A stretch of DNA of 64,000 nucleotides from Photobacterium sp. DA100 (GCF_029223585.1 NZ_CP119424.1:1922001-1986000); one strand, 5' to 3'; counted from the stretch's first letter, positions 35,724-44,737 are shown. Translations and numbers: made by a program. The notes: generated from the letters alone by a model not told the origin.

Positions 35724-36154
35724 TGACTCCTTTCGTTTAGCGTCACCGGCTGTCGACCTTCACTAAACTACTGTTAGGCAATGCGCCTCTACGTTGCAGG
35801 CAGTGAATAACCACCCGCTTCATATTGAATAAAACACAAAAACAGATAATCCAAACCCTATTGACGCCACAGCGTGATAGAGATCACACAAAATATCCTT
35901 TCAAACAATAATTTAACATCAACAAACACTGTAAATACAACAATGCGTAGATAAAATCACCACAAGGGTTAATTATCAAGCAGAGCAGATAGTTGCAGAC
36001 AGTCGCCCAGTGAAAGTAGGGTTATTAGTATTTAACTTGAGTTGGGTGACGATGCCGTAAGAGGTGCAATCAAATAAAACAAAATTGCATATTTACCCAA
36101 CCATCAGAATCTGGAAGTGCTTAGGGAAGTATTGACGTTCAGAAATAACAGATA
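35724..36154. other. AT-rich promoter region of the NhaC-type operon
   Basis: About 430 bp without ORFs carrying start signals. It holds the CRP-like site at 35873. A second, unassigned stretch towards the cold-shock gene shows nothing recognisable. Confidence 0.45.
35873..35888. promoter_or_regulatory. Candidate CRP-cAMP site
   Basis: CGTGATAGAGATCACA fits TGTGA-N6-TCACA in 9 of 10 conserved positions. It lies 150 bp upstream of the small ORF that begins the NhaC/saccharopine-dehydrogenase-like operon. Confidence 0.5.
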
Positions 36155-36159
36155 CAAAA

Positions 36160-36181
36160 AATGCCGGCCTAGGCCAGCATT
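36160..36181 (-). terminator. Terminator of the cold-shock gene
   Basis: AATGC-GGCC arm pairs with GGCC-GCATT arm, and on the minus strand is followed by six T, 22 bp past the stop of the cold-shock gene. Confidence 0.75.
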
Positions 36182-36203
36182 TTCTTAAAATAAGTTCGAT
36201 GAC

Positions 36204-36413
36204 TTATAGAGTAACTACGTTTGCAGCTTGTGGACCTTTTTGGCCCTGCTCTACGTCAAAAGATACTTTCTGACCTTCAGAAAGTGTCTTGAAACCTTCA
36301 GAAGCGATTGCGCGGAAGTGTACGAATACATCAGCACCACCGTTGTCCTGAGTGATGAAACCGAAACCTTTTTCTTCGTTAAACCACTTAACGATACCAG
36401 TAGACTTAGACAT
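36204..36413 (-). CDS. CspA-family cold-shock protein
   Basis: A 69-aa single-stranded nucleic-acid-binding OB-fold protein acting as RNA chaperone. RNP1 (GFGFIT) and RNP2 (VFVHF) are intact: [20 protein letters not shown] and DVFVHFRAI. Start set at 36413 ([10 protein letters not shown]) with AAGGGA upstream; an in-frame ATG eight codons earlier is less likely. The upstream minus-strand region is long and AT-rich with a small CGCC/GGCG hairpin, as expected for a cspA-type leader. The exact paralogue cannot be assigned. Confidence 0.95.
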   Translation of the reverse strand: MSKSTGIVKWFNEEKGFGFITQDNGGADVFVHFRAIASEGFKTLSEGQKVSFDVEQGQKGPQAANVVTL

Positions 36414-36785
36414 ATGTTGTCCCTTATTTAAATTCATTTAGACCGCCAACTAAGGCGATATGTAGTAATTGAATTATTAATGTTACGAAAAATATAAGGG
36501 AAACAGTTAGATAAAATACAAAGATGTATAAATATCAGATGGTTTAACTTGTACTTGATGTTGCATTAAATAACTCTTCTCAAAATGAGCACGCGCATCA
36601 TAACAGCAGAGCGGAAAATATGCAGTGAATTTTTGACAAAACTTAATATAAATTTCAGAGATATTAACAATCCGTTCAGCAACTCAAGCACACCACCATA
36701 GTATCTCCCCCCTCATCAATGGCTAAAACGAGAAAAAAACCGGCTATCGTCGCGCTCATGAGGTTGGACAGAGTGACGTCAAAAA
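36414..36785. other. Leader and promoter region of the cold-shock gene
   Basis: About 370 bp, AT-rich. CGCC-AACTAA-GGCG (36444-36457) can form a small hairpin 30 nt before the start codon. A long structured 5' leader is usual in cspA-type genes; its 5' end was not determined. Confidence 0.45.
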
Positions 36786-36810
36786 TACCTCGGGCGCAGC
36801 ATACCCGAGG
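36786..36810 (-). terminator. Terminator of the SAH-hydrolase-like gene
   Basis: Perfect 8-bp stem ACCTCGGG/CCCGAGGT followed on the minus strand by ATTTTT, 12 bp past the stop codon. Confidence 0.8.
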
Positions 36811-36821
36811 TGGTTGGAAAG

Positions 36822-38033
36822 TTAGTGGTTAATCCAGTGTTTTACAGCAAGTTCAGCAACTTGCATTTCGATATCGAAAGGGACCGGTTGGGGAATATTC
36901 TGCAGCGAGTCCCGGTTAAGGGCGATACGCTCTAAACTGAGCGACTGCAATGCCAGGCCGAGATCCATAATTTCTATCGGGTTTCCGTCACCCGCCGATA
37001 GGTTAACAAGGTTGGCATCCGACAGGACGAACAGCTGCTTTTCTTCAAGTTGGTAAGCCGTTACATGAGGACGGATCTTATCCTGGCTTTGGCTCACCGC
37101 AGCCAAATCCGCAAGGTTGATTTCACGCTGGAAATGCCCCGCATTGGCGATAATCGTATTGTCGCGCATCAATTCGAAGTGCTCCTTGCGCAGCACGTTG
37201 TCACGGCCAGTAATGGTGACGACCATGTCGGCATCCGGCAAAGCCTCTTTCAAGGTTGAGGTGTAGAAGCCTTCCATATGCGCTTCAAGCAATGTCAGTG
37301 GGTTGGACTCAACGACGGTAACATGGGCCCCCATACCTCGCAGGCGCTGCGCCGTACCGGAGCCGCAATAACCATAACCAATCACCACGACCTTCTTGCC
37401 GTGCAGCATGACGTTGGTGGCGCGCATGATGCCATCGACAACGGATGAACCAACACCGAAACGGTTTTCGATAATACGTTTGGCTTGGGTATCATTGATG
37501 ATCAAGGTGCTGAACTTGTCAGCATGGAAGTCTTCACGCAAGCGGTTAGCCCCGGTGGTGGTTTCCTCCGTGGCCCCTAGCAGTGAAGTTTGAAAACCGC
37601 TAAATTCTGGCTCGGTAAAAATGAGCTCGTGCAAATCAGCACCGTTGTCGGCAATGATGTCCGGTTGGTGAGATAACACTTTGCGGCAGTAGTTAATATG
37701 ATCATCAAAGCTTTCGTCACGGCGGGAATAGACACTTACCCCATAGTCTTCGACCAATGCGGAAGCGGTTTCATCTTGGGTTGACCCCGGCGATCCGGTG
37801 ATCACCACTTTGGCCCCCCCTTTGGTCAAGGCCTCCAGCCACACACCGGTTTTGGCCTCAACGTGCAAGCAAATACCGATTGTCAAACCGGTAAACGGCT
37901 TTTCTTTTTCAAAGCGCTCGATAATGCTGCGCATGATTGGCATGTGGTTACGAGCCCATGCGACACGCCTGCGGCCAAGTGGCGCAAGAGATAGATCGGC
38001 TACGTCGTGTTCAGGGTAGGTATTCTGTTCCAT
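36822..38033 (-). CDS. S-adenosylhomocysteine-hydrolase homologue with altered active site
   Basis: NAD-dependent SAHH superfamily; the true enzyme splits SAH to adenosine and homocysteine. The 403-aa chain has the family fold: LHVEAKTG (His57), GATEETTTG (Glu156), DTQAKRI (Lys185), the NAD-binding GYGYCGSG (219-226), and NAGHFQREI (His300). Several catalytic positions differ: the Asp after Lys185 is Glu189, the Cys is Val194, the GHP motif reads GDGNPIEIMD (Asn351), and the C-terminal Lys/Tyr that closes over NAD is absent. The substrate is therefore probably not SAH. Vibrionaceae normally recycle SAH by Pfs and LuxS. It diverges from a LysR gene. The nucleotide-binding half is firm; the function is unknown. 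Confidence 0.78.
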   Translation of the reverse strand: MEQNTYPEHDVADLSLAPLGRRRVAWARNHMPIMRSIIERFEKEKPFTGLTIGICLHVEAKTGVWLEALTKGGAKVVITGSPGSTQDETASALVEDYGVSVYSRRDESFDDHINYCRKVLSHQPDIIADNGADLHELIFTEPEFSGFQTSLLGATEETTTGANRLREDFHADKFSTLIINDTQAKRIIENRFGVGSSVVDGIMRATNVMLHGKKVVVIGYGYCGSGTAQRLRGMGAHVTVVESNPLTLLEAHMEGFYTSTLKEALPDADMVVTITGRDNVLRKEHFELMRDNTIIANAGHFQREINLADLAAVSQSQDKIRPHVTAYQLEEKQLFVLSDANLVNLSAGDGNPIEIMDLGLALQSLSLERIALNRDSLQNIPQPVPFDIEMQVAELAVKHWINH

Positions 38034-38307
38034 AGGAGCCTCTGTTGTGAGAACGTTTTGTGGCCCACAAATCTTCCCTCAAATGCCCTGCAAACTTAAT
38101 CAACTTATCAAGAACTGATAGTTTCCCCTGAGTGCAAAATAACGTGACCCATCACACATCAACCATAAAAATGATAAAAATCCTCCTATCCAGACTATTT
38201 ATTCGGTATACAAAATCTATAAGTTTCCACATTGGAAACATTAGCAAAACTGAAACGATCAAAAACAGATGCCCTCCCTTCGACACTACGCCACAAGGAG
38301 CTAAAGG

Positions 38308-39189
38308 GTGAAAACCATGAACCTGAATCTATTGGCCACCTTCTACACCGTGGTCATGAACAACTCGTTTTCAATCGCTGCCGACAAGCTGTGCTTGTCA
38401 AAATCCGTGATTAGCAAGCATGTGAAACAGCTCGAGCAAGAATTGCGCTGCTCGCTGATCCAACGTACTACCCGGCAGATCAACCTGACAGAAGAAGGGC
38501 AATTCCTTTACGAGCGCTGCGCTGAGATCTTCGACAGCGTTGATAAGTGCTATGACTTCATCGACGAGCGCAAAGATATCGTCAGGGGAAAACTGCGGGT
38601 AAAAATGCCAGCGGTGCTGGAGTTCGATGATTTCATCACCGACACCTTTGCCCAGCTGCTATCAACCTATCCAGAGCTAGAACTCGACCTGATTTTCGAC
38701 AACCAGATTGGCGATCTGATCCATGAACAGGTCGATCTGGTGCTTAAGATTGGCGCACTGGAAGACAGCTCGTACAAGTGCAAAAAAATCAAAAATATCG
38801 GGACCTATGTTGTCGCCTCACCCACGTACTTGGACAGATATGGCATCCCCGTAAAACCATCAGATTTGATTGGCCACAAATGTATGAACTATACCCACTG
38901 CCTCACCAAAGATAAGTGGATGTTCATTGATAATGGCAAAGAAACCAAAATTGAAATCTCACCATTTCTGCAGCTTGAGAGTGAGTCATTACTCACTCGC
39001 TATGCTTTAAAGGGCATGGGGGTAACAACCACCCTAGATTTTATTACTGAGTCATATATTCAATCCGGTGAGCTTGTCAGTCTGCTGGATAACTATACCT
39101 GGAAAACCGAACTGTATGCCGTGTATCCCAACAATGCCGTCATACCTTTGAAAACTCGCAAATTGATCGATTTACTCGCAAGCACATAA
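38308..39189 (+). CDS. LysR-family transcriptional regulator
   Basis: A 293-aa LTTR starting with GTG at 38308, which has AAGGAG at correct spacing; an ATG at 38317 is too far from it. The winged HTH covers residues 8-65 (FYTVVMNNSFSIAADKLCLS, SVISKHVKQLEQEL). The effector domain is of the typical length. It faces the SAHH-like gene across 274 bp and probably regulates that gene and itself. The ligand is unknown; a nucleoside- or methionine-cycle metabolite would fit its neighbour. Confidence 0.9.
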   Translation: MKTMNLNLLATFYTVVMNNSFSIAADKLCLSKSVISKHVKQLEQELRCSLIQRTTRQINLTEEGQFLYERCAEIFDSVDKCYDFIDERKDIVRGKLRVKMPAVLEFDDFITDTFAQLLSTYPELELDLIFDNQIGDLIHEQVDLVLKIGALEDSSYKCKKIKNIGTYVVASPTYLDRYGIPVKPSDLIGHKCMNYTHCLTKDKWMFIDNGKETKIEISPFLQLESESLLTRYALKGMGVTTTLDFITESYIQSGELVSLLDNYTWKTELYAVYPNNAVIPLKTRKLIDLLAST

Positions 39190-39327
39190 AAGGCCTAAGG
39201 ATGAAAACAGCGTTTATCTCCGCGCTGCCCAAACACATTTAGAAACACTTCCCCATGGCATTTTTCAGCACCTATTCAATCTGCAAGGCTATGATGGACG
39301 CGAAATATCCACAGAGAATGTAATGCT

Positions 39328-39648
39328 ATGAGTGTGTTCGACCTGATCGCCGAAAACCAGATCCAAGACTACAACCGCCGCAAGGCCAATGGTGAAGTGA
39401 AGGAATCACGCACAATCCAACCGGAAGAGAGAACCAGCTTCGAGTCCCACCTGTTCAAGTCAATTGTTGGCTGTTATGAAAAAGCGGCTGAAAAACCAGA
39501 AGGTGAACGCCTGGCACTCGAAGAGCGTGCCGAAAGCCTGAGGATGCAGCTGTTGATCGGGTTGGAGCAAAAAGGGATGCGCATTACTGCCCAATCCATG
39601 GCTAAAGAGCTAATGACAAAACGTCAGGCTATTTTGGGCGGCGCTTAA
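39328..39648 (+). CDS. Hypothetical helical protein
   Basis: A 106-aa charged, predominantly helical protein (MSVFDLIAENQIQDYNRRKA onward; EERAESLRMQLLIGLEQKG). No signal peptide, no membrane segment and no Cys pair. No family was recognised. It is a separate transcriptional unit. Codon use looks like that of its neighbours, which supports a real gene. Confidence 0.7.
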   Translation: MSVFDLIAENQIQDYNRRKANGEVKESRTIQPEERTSFESHLFKSIVGCYEKAAEKPEGERLALEERAESLRMQLLIGLEQKGMRITAQSMAKELMTKRQAILGGA

Positions 39649-39837
39649 AAACCTAAATATGTCTTTTTGTAACAACAGGTTACGTCATATTAATCCCTAC
39701 TGAGGCATTGATCTCAAATATACAAAACTTCATTGCAACGTCACAAGATCAATTGATAAACCTGATGCATATCAAGTTTTTCTCAGCATTGTTCTGGTTA
39801 ATTTATAACCAGACAGAGCGGTCAGGAGAACGATGTT

Positions 39838-40056
39838 ATGAAAGTACCAATTCGATGCCCCGAATGTGATAACACCTCAGGATTAAACCGAGTTAGACGC
39901 AAATGGCATGAAAAATCACTGGTTACCGCAGGGCAGGAAAAACTGCAGTGCCCGAAATGTCTTTCATTTTTCATGCGCGGGCTTGGCCAACAAGAACTAC
40001 TTTATATCGGCACCCATGATGCGGTGAAGAAGAAAGAGCCTGTGTTTGAGGTCTAA
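39838..40056 (+). CDS. Small zinc-ribbon protein
   Basis: A 72-aa protein with two CxxC pairs, CPEC near the N-terminus and CPKC in the middle, forming a probable zinc ribbon. A GGAG site precedes the ATG. Followed by a strong terminator. No family was named with confidence; small ribbon proteins of this kind often bind nucleic acid or serve as accessory subunits. Confidence 0.75.
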   Translation: MKVPIRCPECDNTSGLNRVRRKWHEKSLVTAGQEKLQCPKCLSFFMRGLGQQELLYIGTHDAVKKKEPVFEV

Positions 40057-40096
40057 CTTCTCTCTTATAAACTTGGCAAGCTCAACCCATATCATA

Positions 40097-40121
40097 AGCG
40101 CCGATCACGTCGGCGCTTTTT
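40097..40121 (+). terminator. Terminator after the zinc-ribbon gene
   Basis: Perfect 8-bp stem AGCGCCGA/TCGGCGCT with a five-base loop, followed by TTTTT. Confidence 0.85.
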
Positions 40122-40130
40122 CATTTCAGG

Positions 40131-40466
40131 CTAACTCTCAATTTCCTGCTGCAGCTTTTCGAGCTCTTCGAGTATCCGCAGAAACTTCTCGCCAAACGGA
40201 GTGACATGGTACTCCACACGCGGTGGTAGCTCGTTAAACACCACTTTGTCCAAGATACCGAACTCGACATTCTTCCTCAGGCACTCATTGAGAACCTTGG
40301 TCGACAGTCCTTCTACCGCGCGAACCATTTCTCCCGGCCGATTGATGCCATTTGCCAGTAACTGATACACCGTCAGTGACCACTTGCACCCGTAAATCGT
40401 CTCTACCATCCGCGCTGCACGCTCGGGGGCGGATTTTCGCGAAAAAAAGTTTTCCTGTGTTTTCAT
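40131..40466 (-). CDS. HxlR-family transcriptional regulator
   Basis: A 111-aa winged-helix protein. Family pattern: TIYGCKWSLTVYQLLANGIN (a Cys before the KWS block), RPGEMVRAVEGLSTKVLNEC, the RNVEFGILDKVVF wing and YHVTPFGEKFL. Some relatives (HypR, QorR, YodB type) sense electrophiles through a Cys near this position; the Cys here is placed to do that. It diverges from the SDR gene across about 104 bp and is its likely repressor. Confidence 0.88.
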   Translation of the reverse strand: MKTQENFFSRKSAPERAARMVETIYGCKWSLTVYQLLANGINRPGEMVRAVEGLSTKVLNECLRKNVEFGILDKVVFNELPPRVEYHVTPFGEKFLRILEELEKLQQEIES

Positions 40467-40472
40467 AAAGAT

Positions 40473-40486
40473 GTACCAAAAAGTAC
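40473..40486. promoter_or_regulatory. Candidate HxlR operator
   Basis: GTAC-N6-GTAC directly before the HxlR start, between it and the SDR gene. The spacing resembles sites of YodB-type regulators. A further GTAC occurs at about 40497. Assignment inferred. Confidence 0.4.
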
Positions 40487-40570
40487 CTACCCTACCGAAT
40501 TGTACTGACTATTCAGCAGGTTAGTTGTGAACCTAAGATTAGCTTATCGCACACAGGCAGGAGAAAACAA

Positions 40571-41338
40571 ATGACCTTTTCCCACACAGGCGCAGCACTT
40601 ATTATCGGCGGCACCAGCGGTATGGGCCTTGAAACCGCCAAACAGCTCAGCAAACAAAGTATTGATGTGATCATTGTCGGCAACAATCGCGACAAACTCG
40701 ACCAGGCGGTCAGTGCACTCAATGACCAGGGCGGTAAAGCGACCGGCCTGCAGGCCAACCTCTATCAGCCACAGGATGTCGACAAACTGATCGATAATAT
40801 CAACAGCCATGGTGCCATCAGTTACCTGGTCAACGCTGCCGGATACTTCAACCCTAAAGCATTCATTGACCATTCCATGGCCGATTATGATACTTATATG
40901 GAGCTCAACAAGGCGACTTTCCGGATCAGCCAAGCCGTAGCAAAAGGCATGATTGAGCAAGGTGGTGGCAGCATCGTAAACATCGGCTCGATGTGGGCTA
41001 AACAGGCAATCAAAGCGACACCATCATCGGCTTACTCGATGGCAAAAGCCGGGCTTCATGCCCTGACCCAACATATGGCAATGGAACTGGCCGAGCACAG
41101 TATTCGCGTCAATGCCGTCTCGCCAGCAGTAGTGAAAACGCCGATTTACGGCGCGTTTATCGAACCGGAGCAGATTGATGATGCCTTAACTGGGTTCAAC
41201 GACTTCCACCCTATCGGTAGGATCGGCACCCCGGAAGACATTGCCAACAGCATCTGTTTCTTGCTATCGGATGAGGCCAGTTGGGTAACCGGCGCTATCT
41301 GGGATGTAGATGGCGGCGTGATGGCAGGCCGAAACTGA
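40571..41338 (+). CDS. Short-chain dehydrogenase/reductase
   Basis: A 255-aa classical SDR. The NAD(P)-binding GGTSGMGLETAKQL is near the N-terminus, NAAGYFN follows, and the catalytic Ser-Tyr-Lys triad is in GSMW and SAYSMAKAGLHAL. The C-terminal DVDGGVMAGRN is normal. Usually NADP/NAD-dependent carbonyl or alcohol conversion; the substrate is not readable. It lies 43 bp before the double-cupin gene on the same strand, so they may share an operon, under the divergent HxlR regulator. Confidence 0.92.
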   Translation: MTFSHTGAALIIGGTSGMGLETAKQLSKQSIDVIIVGNNRDKLDQAVSALNDQGGKATGLQANLYQPQDVDKLIDNINSHGAISYLVNAAGYFNPKAFIDHSMADYDTYMELNKATFRISQAVAKGMIEQGGGSIVNIGSMWAKQAIKATPSSAYSMAKAGLHALTQHMAMELAEHSIRVNAVSPAVVKTPIYGAFIEPEQIDDALTGFNDFHPIGRIGTPEDIANSICFLLSDEASWVTGAIWDVDGGVMAGRN

Positions 41339-41381
41339 CCTATTAACAAAACCTATTAATAAAAAAGGGGAGGGAGGCAAC

Positions 41382-42032
41382 ATGCTCAACATGGATTTTC
41401 AGCAACGCTTGGTGATCGAGACCGAGCAAGTAGAGTGGCAGCCCAGCCCTGCACCGGGTGTATGGCGCAAGCCACTGGAGCGCGAAGCCAAAGAGTCGGG
41501 ACATACCACCAGTGTCGTCCGCTATGGCGAGGGCTCATCATTTAGCTCCCATTTCCACCCCATGGGTGAGGAAATTTTCGTCCTGGATGGAATATTCTCT
41601 GACGAAACCGGCAATTTTGGCCCCGGCACCTATATCCGCAACCCGCCGGGCAGTCAGCATGCCCCGTTCAGCAAGGAAGGCTGTACCATCTTCGTCAAAC
41701 TCAACCAGTTCATGCCTAACGATAGCCAGCAGATCCGTATCAATACCCACCAAACTCCCTGGCAACCGGGGATCGGTGGATTACAGGTCATGCCGCTGCA
41801 TGAATTCGGTCATCAGCACACCGCTTTGGTGAAATGGCCCGCTGGTGAGCGATTCCAGCCCCACCGCCACTGGGGCGGAGAGGAGATTCTGGTTTTGTCT
41901 GGGGAGTTTCAGGATGAGTTCGGACAGTATCCCGCAGGCACCTGGCTGCGAAGCCCGCACCTGAGCGAGCATTTTCCCTTTGTCGAGCAAGAGACCGTCA
42001 TTTTAGTGAAGACCGGGCACTTGCCGATTTAG
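41382..42032 (+). CDS. Double-cupin protein, ChrR-cupin-like
   Basis: A 216-aa protein with two cupin domains. Both have the metal-type motifs: HFHPMGEEIFVLDGIFSDETG plus SQHAPF in the first, and HRHWGGEEILVLSGEFQDEFG plus SEHFPF in the second. This is the same cupin type that forms the C-terminal domain of ChrR anti-sigma factors, but there is no zinc-binding ASD. GGGAGG is just upstream of the ATG. Probable metal-dependent dioxygenase-like or sensor role; possibly in one operon with the SDR. Confidence 0.82.
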   Translation: MLNMDFQQRLVIETEQVEWQPSPAPGVWRKPLEREAKESGHTTSVVRYGEGSSFSSHFHPMGEEIFVLDGIFSDETGNFGPGTYIRNPPGSQHAPFSKEGCTIFVKLNQFMPNDSQQIRINTHQTPWQPGIGGLQVMPLHEFGHQHTALVKWPAGERFQPHRHWGGEEILVLSGEFQDEFGQYPAGTWLRSPHLSEHFPFVEQETVILVKTGHLPI

Positions 42033-42110
42033 CTAAGTAAGGGGGGGCCAACCCGTCGCCCCAATCCGCTCCAACTCGCCATGTATTTATCGAGACGGCG
42101 GCCTGAACGA

Positions 42111-42599
42111 TCATCCGTTTTGCAGTGAATAGTAGTCGACTTCTTGCTCGGAATAACTGTATGCAAACCCCAGCTTCTTGAGCACATTGACCGATCCAGT
42201 ATTCTCTGGCTCAACACCAGCAATGAAACTGGCAGCGTGTTCATGCGCGGACAAATAGGTCACCAAACCCTGCATTGCTTCTGTGGCAAACCCTTTGCCC
42301 CACCGGGCTTCGTCAAGCACGTAACCCAAGCGGTAGCAGTCTTCCGGCTCGGGAAAGACAAATAGATACCCCACCGCTTGCTGCTGCAAGGTTAGCCTCA
42401 GCACACTACCGGTTCGTGCCATGCCTTCGAGCCAGTGATCGACGTCCTCTGCAGTGTGGAAATTCTGACAGGACGGTGGTAGGTGGCGGCTGACCGGCTC
42501 GGTAAACATAGTCATGATTTCGTCCTGGATCCCCCGCATGGTGCGGTCTAGGGTCTTGGCCGACAACCTTTCGGTTGAGAAATTCATCTCGATTTTCAT
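42111..42599 (-). CDS. GNAT-family N-acetyltransferase
   Basis: A 162-aa acetyltransferase with the fold of the RimJ/RimL-type group. The acetyl-CoA site block is DEARWGKGFATEAMQGLVTY, followed by GVEPENTGSVNVLKKLGFAY. AAGGAAA precedes the ATG. The target (a protein N-terminus, an antibiotic or a small amine) cannot be told. Monocistronic. Confidence 0.88.
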   Translation of the reverse strand: MKIEMNFSTERLSAKTLDRTMRGIQDEIMTMFTEPVSRHLPPSCQNFHTAEDVDHWLEGMARTGSVLRLTLQQQAVGYLFVFPEPEDCYRLGYVLDEARWGKGFATEAMQGLVTYLSAHEHAASFIAGVEPENTGSVNVLKKLGFAYSYSEQEVDYYSLQNG

Positions 42600-42784
42600 T
42601 GCCTTGTTTCCTTTTATTTGCTCACACCATCTTAATCAAAAACACAATTAATAGAGATAAATATTTCTCCATGTTCATCCTGCCACTGAATCGCTATGGT
42701 CAAACTTGTTTGCTACTTCACACCAAACTTTCAACTCAACACATATGCTTAGAGGCAACAGCCTCGAACATGAAGGAGAACCTC

Positions 42785-44137
42785 ATGGACGTGCTAATTT
42801 TGGCCGGCCTAATTCTGCTTAATGGCGTTTTTGCCATGTCGGAAATTGCCCTGGTCACTGCACGAAAAAGTCGTCTGCAAAAACTGGCAGACAATGGCGA
42901 CAAGGGTGCGACCACCGCCATCAAGCTCGGCGAGGAGCCGACCCGCTTTCTTTCCACCGTACAGATTGGCATTACCGCCATCGGCATCCTCAACGGGGTG
43001 TTCGGTGAAGCAGCCCTCGCAGGGCCACTGGCCGACAACCTCCAGCAACTTGGCCTCGCCGCCAAGACCAGCTCCGTAGCCGCCACCACCATCGTGGTTG
43101 TCGGTATCACCTACCTATCCATCGTCATTGGTGAACTGGTACCCAAGCGCCTGGCCCAGCTAAGCCCGGAGAGCATTGCCCGCATGATGGCCCGCCCTCT
43201 GACCGTGCTTGCCAGCCTATCCAGACCTTTTGTCTTCTTGCTGGCCACTTCCACCGAGCTGACCCTGCGACTGTTGGGCAAACACGGCAAAGAAAATCAA
43301 GGTGACGTTCTCACCGAGGAAGATATAAAAGCCGTACTGGCAGAGGGGTCACAGACGGGGGTTATCGAGAAACAAGAACATGCCATGGTCAAAAATGTCT
43401 TTCACTTTGATGATCGCAAGGTGACATCACTGATGACCCCTCGCAATGAGATCGTGGCGCTGGATCTCGATAAGCCAAGCGAAAGTAACCTCAACTTTCT
43501 GGTCGCCTCCAGTCACCAGCAATTTCCGGTGATCAGAGGCAATATGGATAATCCCAAGGGCATCATTACCACTAAACAGCTGTTGCAATACCACATCGCA
43601 CGGCCACGCTGCCCGATAGAGCACTACCTGCTGCCACCGGTATTTATTCCGGAAAACTGGACCGGGATCCAACTGCTTGAGCACTTCCGCCACTCGGGAG
43701 ATGTCATGGCGTTCGTCGTCGATGAATACGGCGATATCCAGGGTATCGTGACCCCGAAAGATATCCTCGAGGCTTTGGCCGGCGAGTTCAAAACCCGCGC
43801 CCCCGAAGATATCTGGTCGGTGGAAAATGAAGATGGCAGTTGGTCGATGGACGGACTGATCCCTATCTTGGTGCTCAAAGACTTGCTCGAGCTCGAAACC
43901 CTGCCCGATGAAGATCAAAACGGCTACCACACCCTAAGCGGCATGCTGATGTGGTACTTGAGCGGGCTACCTTCGGTGGGAGACAGCATCGAATGGGAAG
44001 GGTGGCAGTTCGAGGTGACCCAAGTCGAAGGCAACCGGGCGGATAAAGTCTCAGTGACCAGAAAAATGCCTGTCGAGGTCGAGGCAGCGGATGACAAGAC
44101 CATCGATGAAGAAGACCAAACCAATAGACAGGCATAG
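42785..44137 (+). CDS. CNNM/CorC (hemolysin-C-like) transporter-associated protein
   Basis: A 450-aa inner-membrane protein. Start chosen at 42785 with AAGGAG seven bases upstream; an upstream ORF extension is spurious. It has the DUF21/CNNM membrane domain (about 1-185: MDVLILAGLILLNGVFAMSE, KLGEEPTRFLSTVQIGITAI), a CBS pair (about 205-335, including VMAFVVDEYGDIQGIVTPKD) and a C-terminal CorC/HlyC domain (MLMWYLSGLPSVGDSIEWEG). The family is associated with divalent-cation export or sensing. It is not a haemolysin despite the historical name. Confidence 0.9.
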   Translation: MDVLILAGLILLNGVFAMSEIALVTARKSRLQKLADNGDKGATTAIKLGEEPTRFLSTVQIGITAIGILNGVFGEAALAGPLADNLQQLGLAAKTSSVAATTIVVVGITYLSIVIGELVPKRLAQLSPESIARMMARPLTVLASLSRPFVFLLATSTELTLRLLGKHGKENQGDVLTEEDIKAVLAEGSQTGVIEKQEHAMVKNVFHFDDRKVTSLMTPRNEIVALDLDKPSESNLNFLVASSHQQFPVIRGNMDNPKGIITTKQLLQYHIARPRCPIEHYLLPPVFIPENWTGIQLLEHFRHSGDVMAFVVDEYGDIQGIVTPKDILEALAGEFKTRAPEDIWSVENEDGSWSMDGLIPILVLKDLLELETLPDEDQNGYHTLSGMLMWYLSGLPSVGDSIEWEGWQFEVTQVEGNRADKVSVTRKMPVEVEAADDKTIDEEDQTNRQA

Positions 44138-44205
44138 TGAGCAAAATTTTACACAACCCTGTCTTTAGCAACCAAAGCCGAAGGTATATTCCGCTGCCCT
44201 CGCAA

Positions 44206-44237
<32 letters not shown>

Positions 44238-44303
44238 TTACGTTCAGGCATACAGGCGGGGCCAGCGACAGGTGGGGAGAATTTCCCACTACCCTATTTA
44301 GCT

Positions 44304-44320
44304 TAACAGTACTGCTGTTA
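44304..44320. promoter_or_regulatory. Dyad upstream of the DUF2541 gene
   Basis: TAACAG-TACTG-CTGTTA, a 6+5+6 dyad ending 12 bp before the start at 44333. It may be a regulator site or a hairpin near the ribosome-binding site. Confidence 0.35.
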
Positions 44321-44332
44321 TTGAGATTATTG

Positions 44333-44710
44333 ATGAAAACGCATTCCATGTTTTTGGCACTGAGCCTTGGCTTACTCGGTGCTTCCAACCTAGCCCAAGC
44401 CGACGACAAAGTCACCCTGGGCAGAACCATCTTGCTGGGCAAAAGCGACCATGGCGCACAGATCCCCTTGCTGGTATGTCGCCGGGTTGACGCGATCCGC
44501 GTCAAAGCCGAACGAGATATGCGGCTAGAACGTGTCGTAGTGACCTTCAACAATGACGACACCAAAACCATCCATTTTCACCGCAAGCTAGACAAGCATG
44601 ACCAAACGGACTGGCGCAAGTTTGCCTATACCCGCTGTGTGAAAAACCTGGAAGTATTCGGCAAGGCCGAGGGCTCATCGGCGGGGGTGAGGGTATACGG
44701 ACGGCAATAA
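44333..44710 (+). CDS. DUF2541 secreted protein (YaaI-like)
   Basis: Start at the ATG 44333 (MKTHSMFLALSLGLLGASNL), giving 125 aa with a cleavable signal peptide ending in AQADD. The mature protein has the DUF2541 pattern: TLGRTILLGKSDHGAQ, VCRRVDAIRVKAERDMRLER, then TRCVKNLEVFGKA with a conserved Cys pair. Periplasmic protein of unknown function found in enterics and Vibrionaceae. Terminator follows. Confidence 0.82.
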   Translation: MKTHSMFLALSLGLLGASNLAQADDKVTLGRTILLGKSDHGAQIPLLVCRRVDAIRVKAERDMRLERVVVTFNNDDTKTIHFHRKLDKHDQTDWRKFAYTRCVKNLEVFGKAEGSSAGVRVYGRQ

Positions 44711-44737
44711 CCATCGCCCCTCCGGCACCATGACAAA

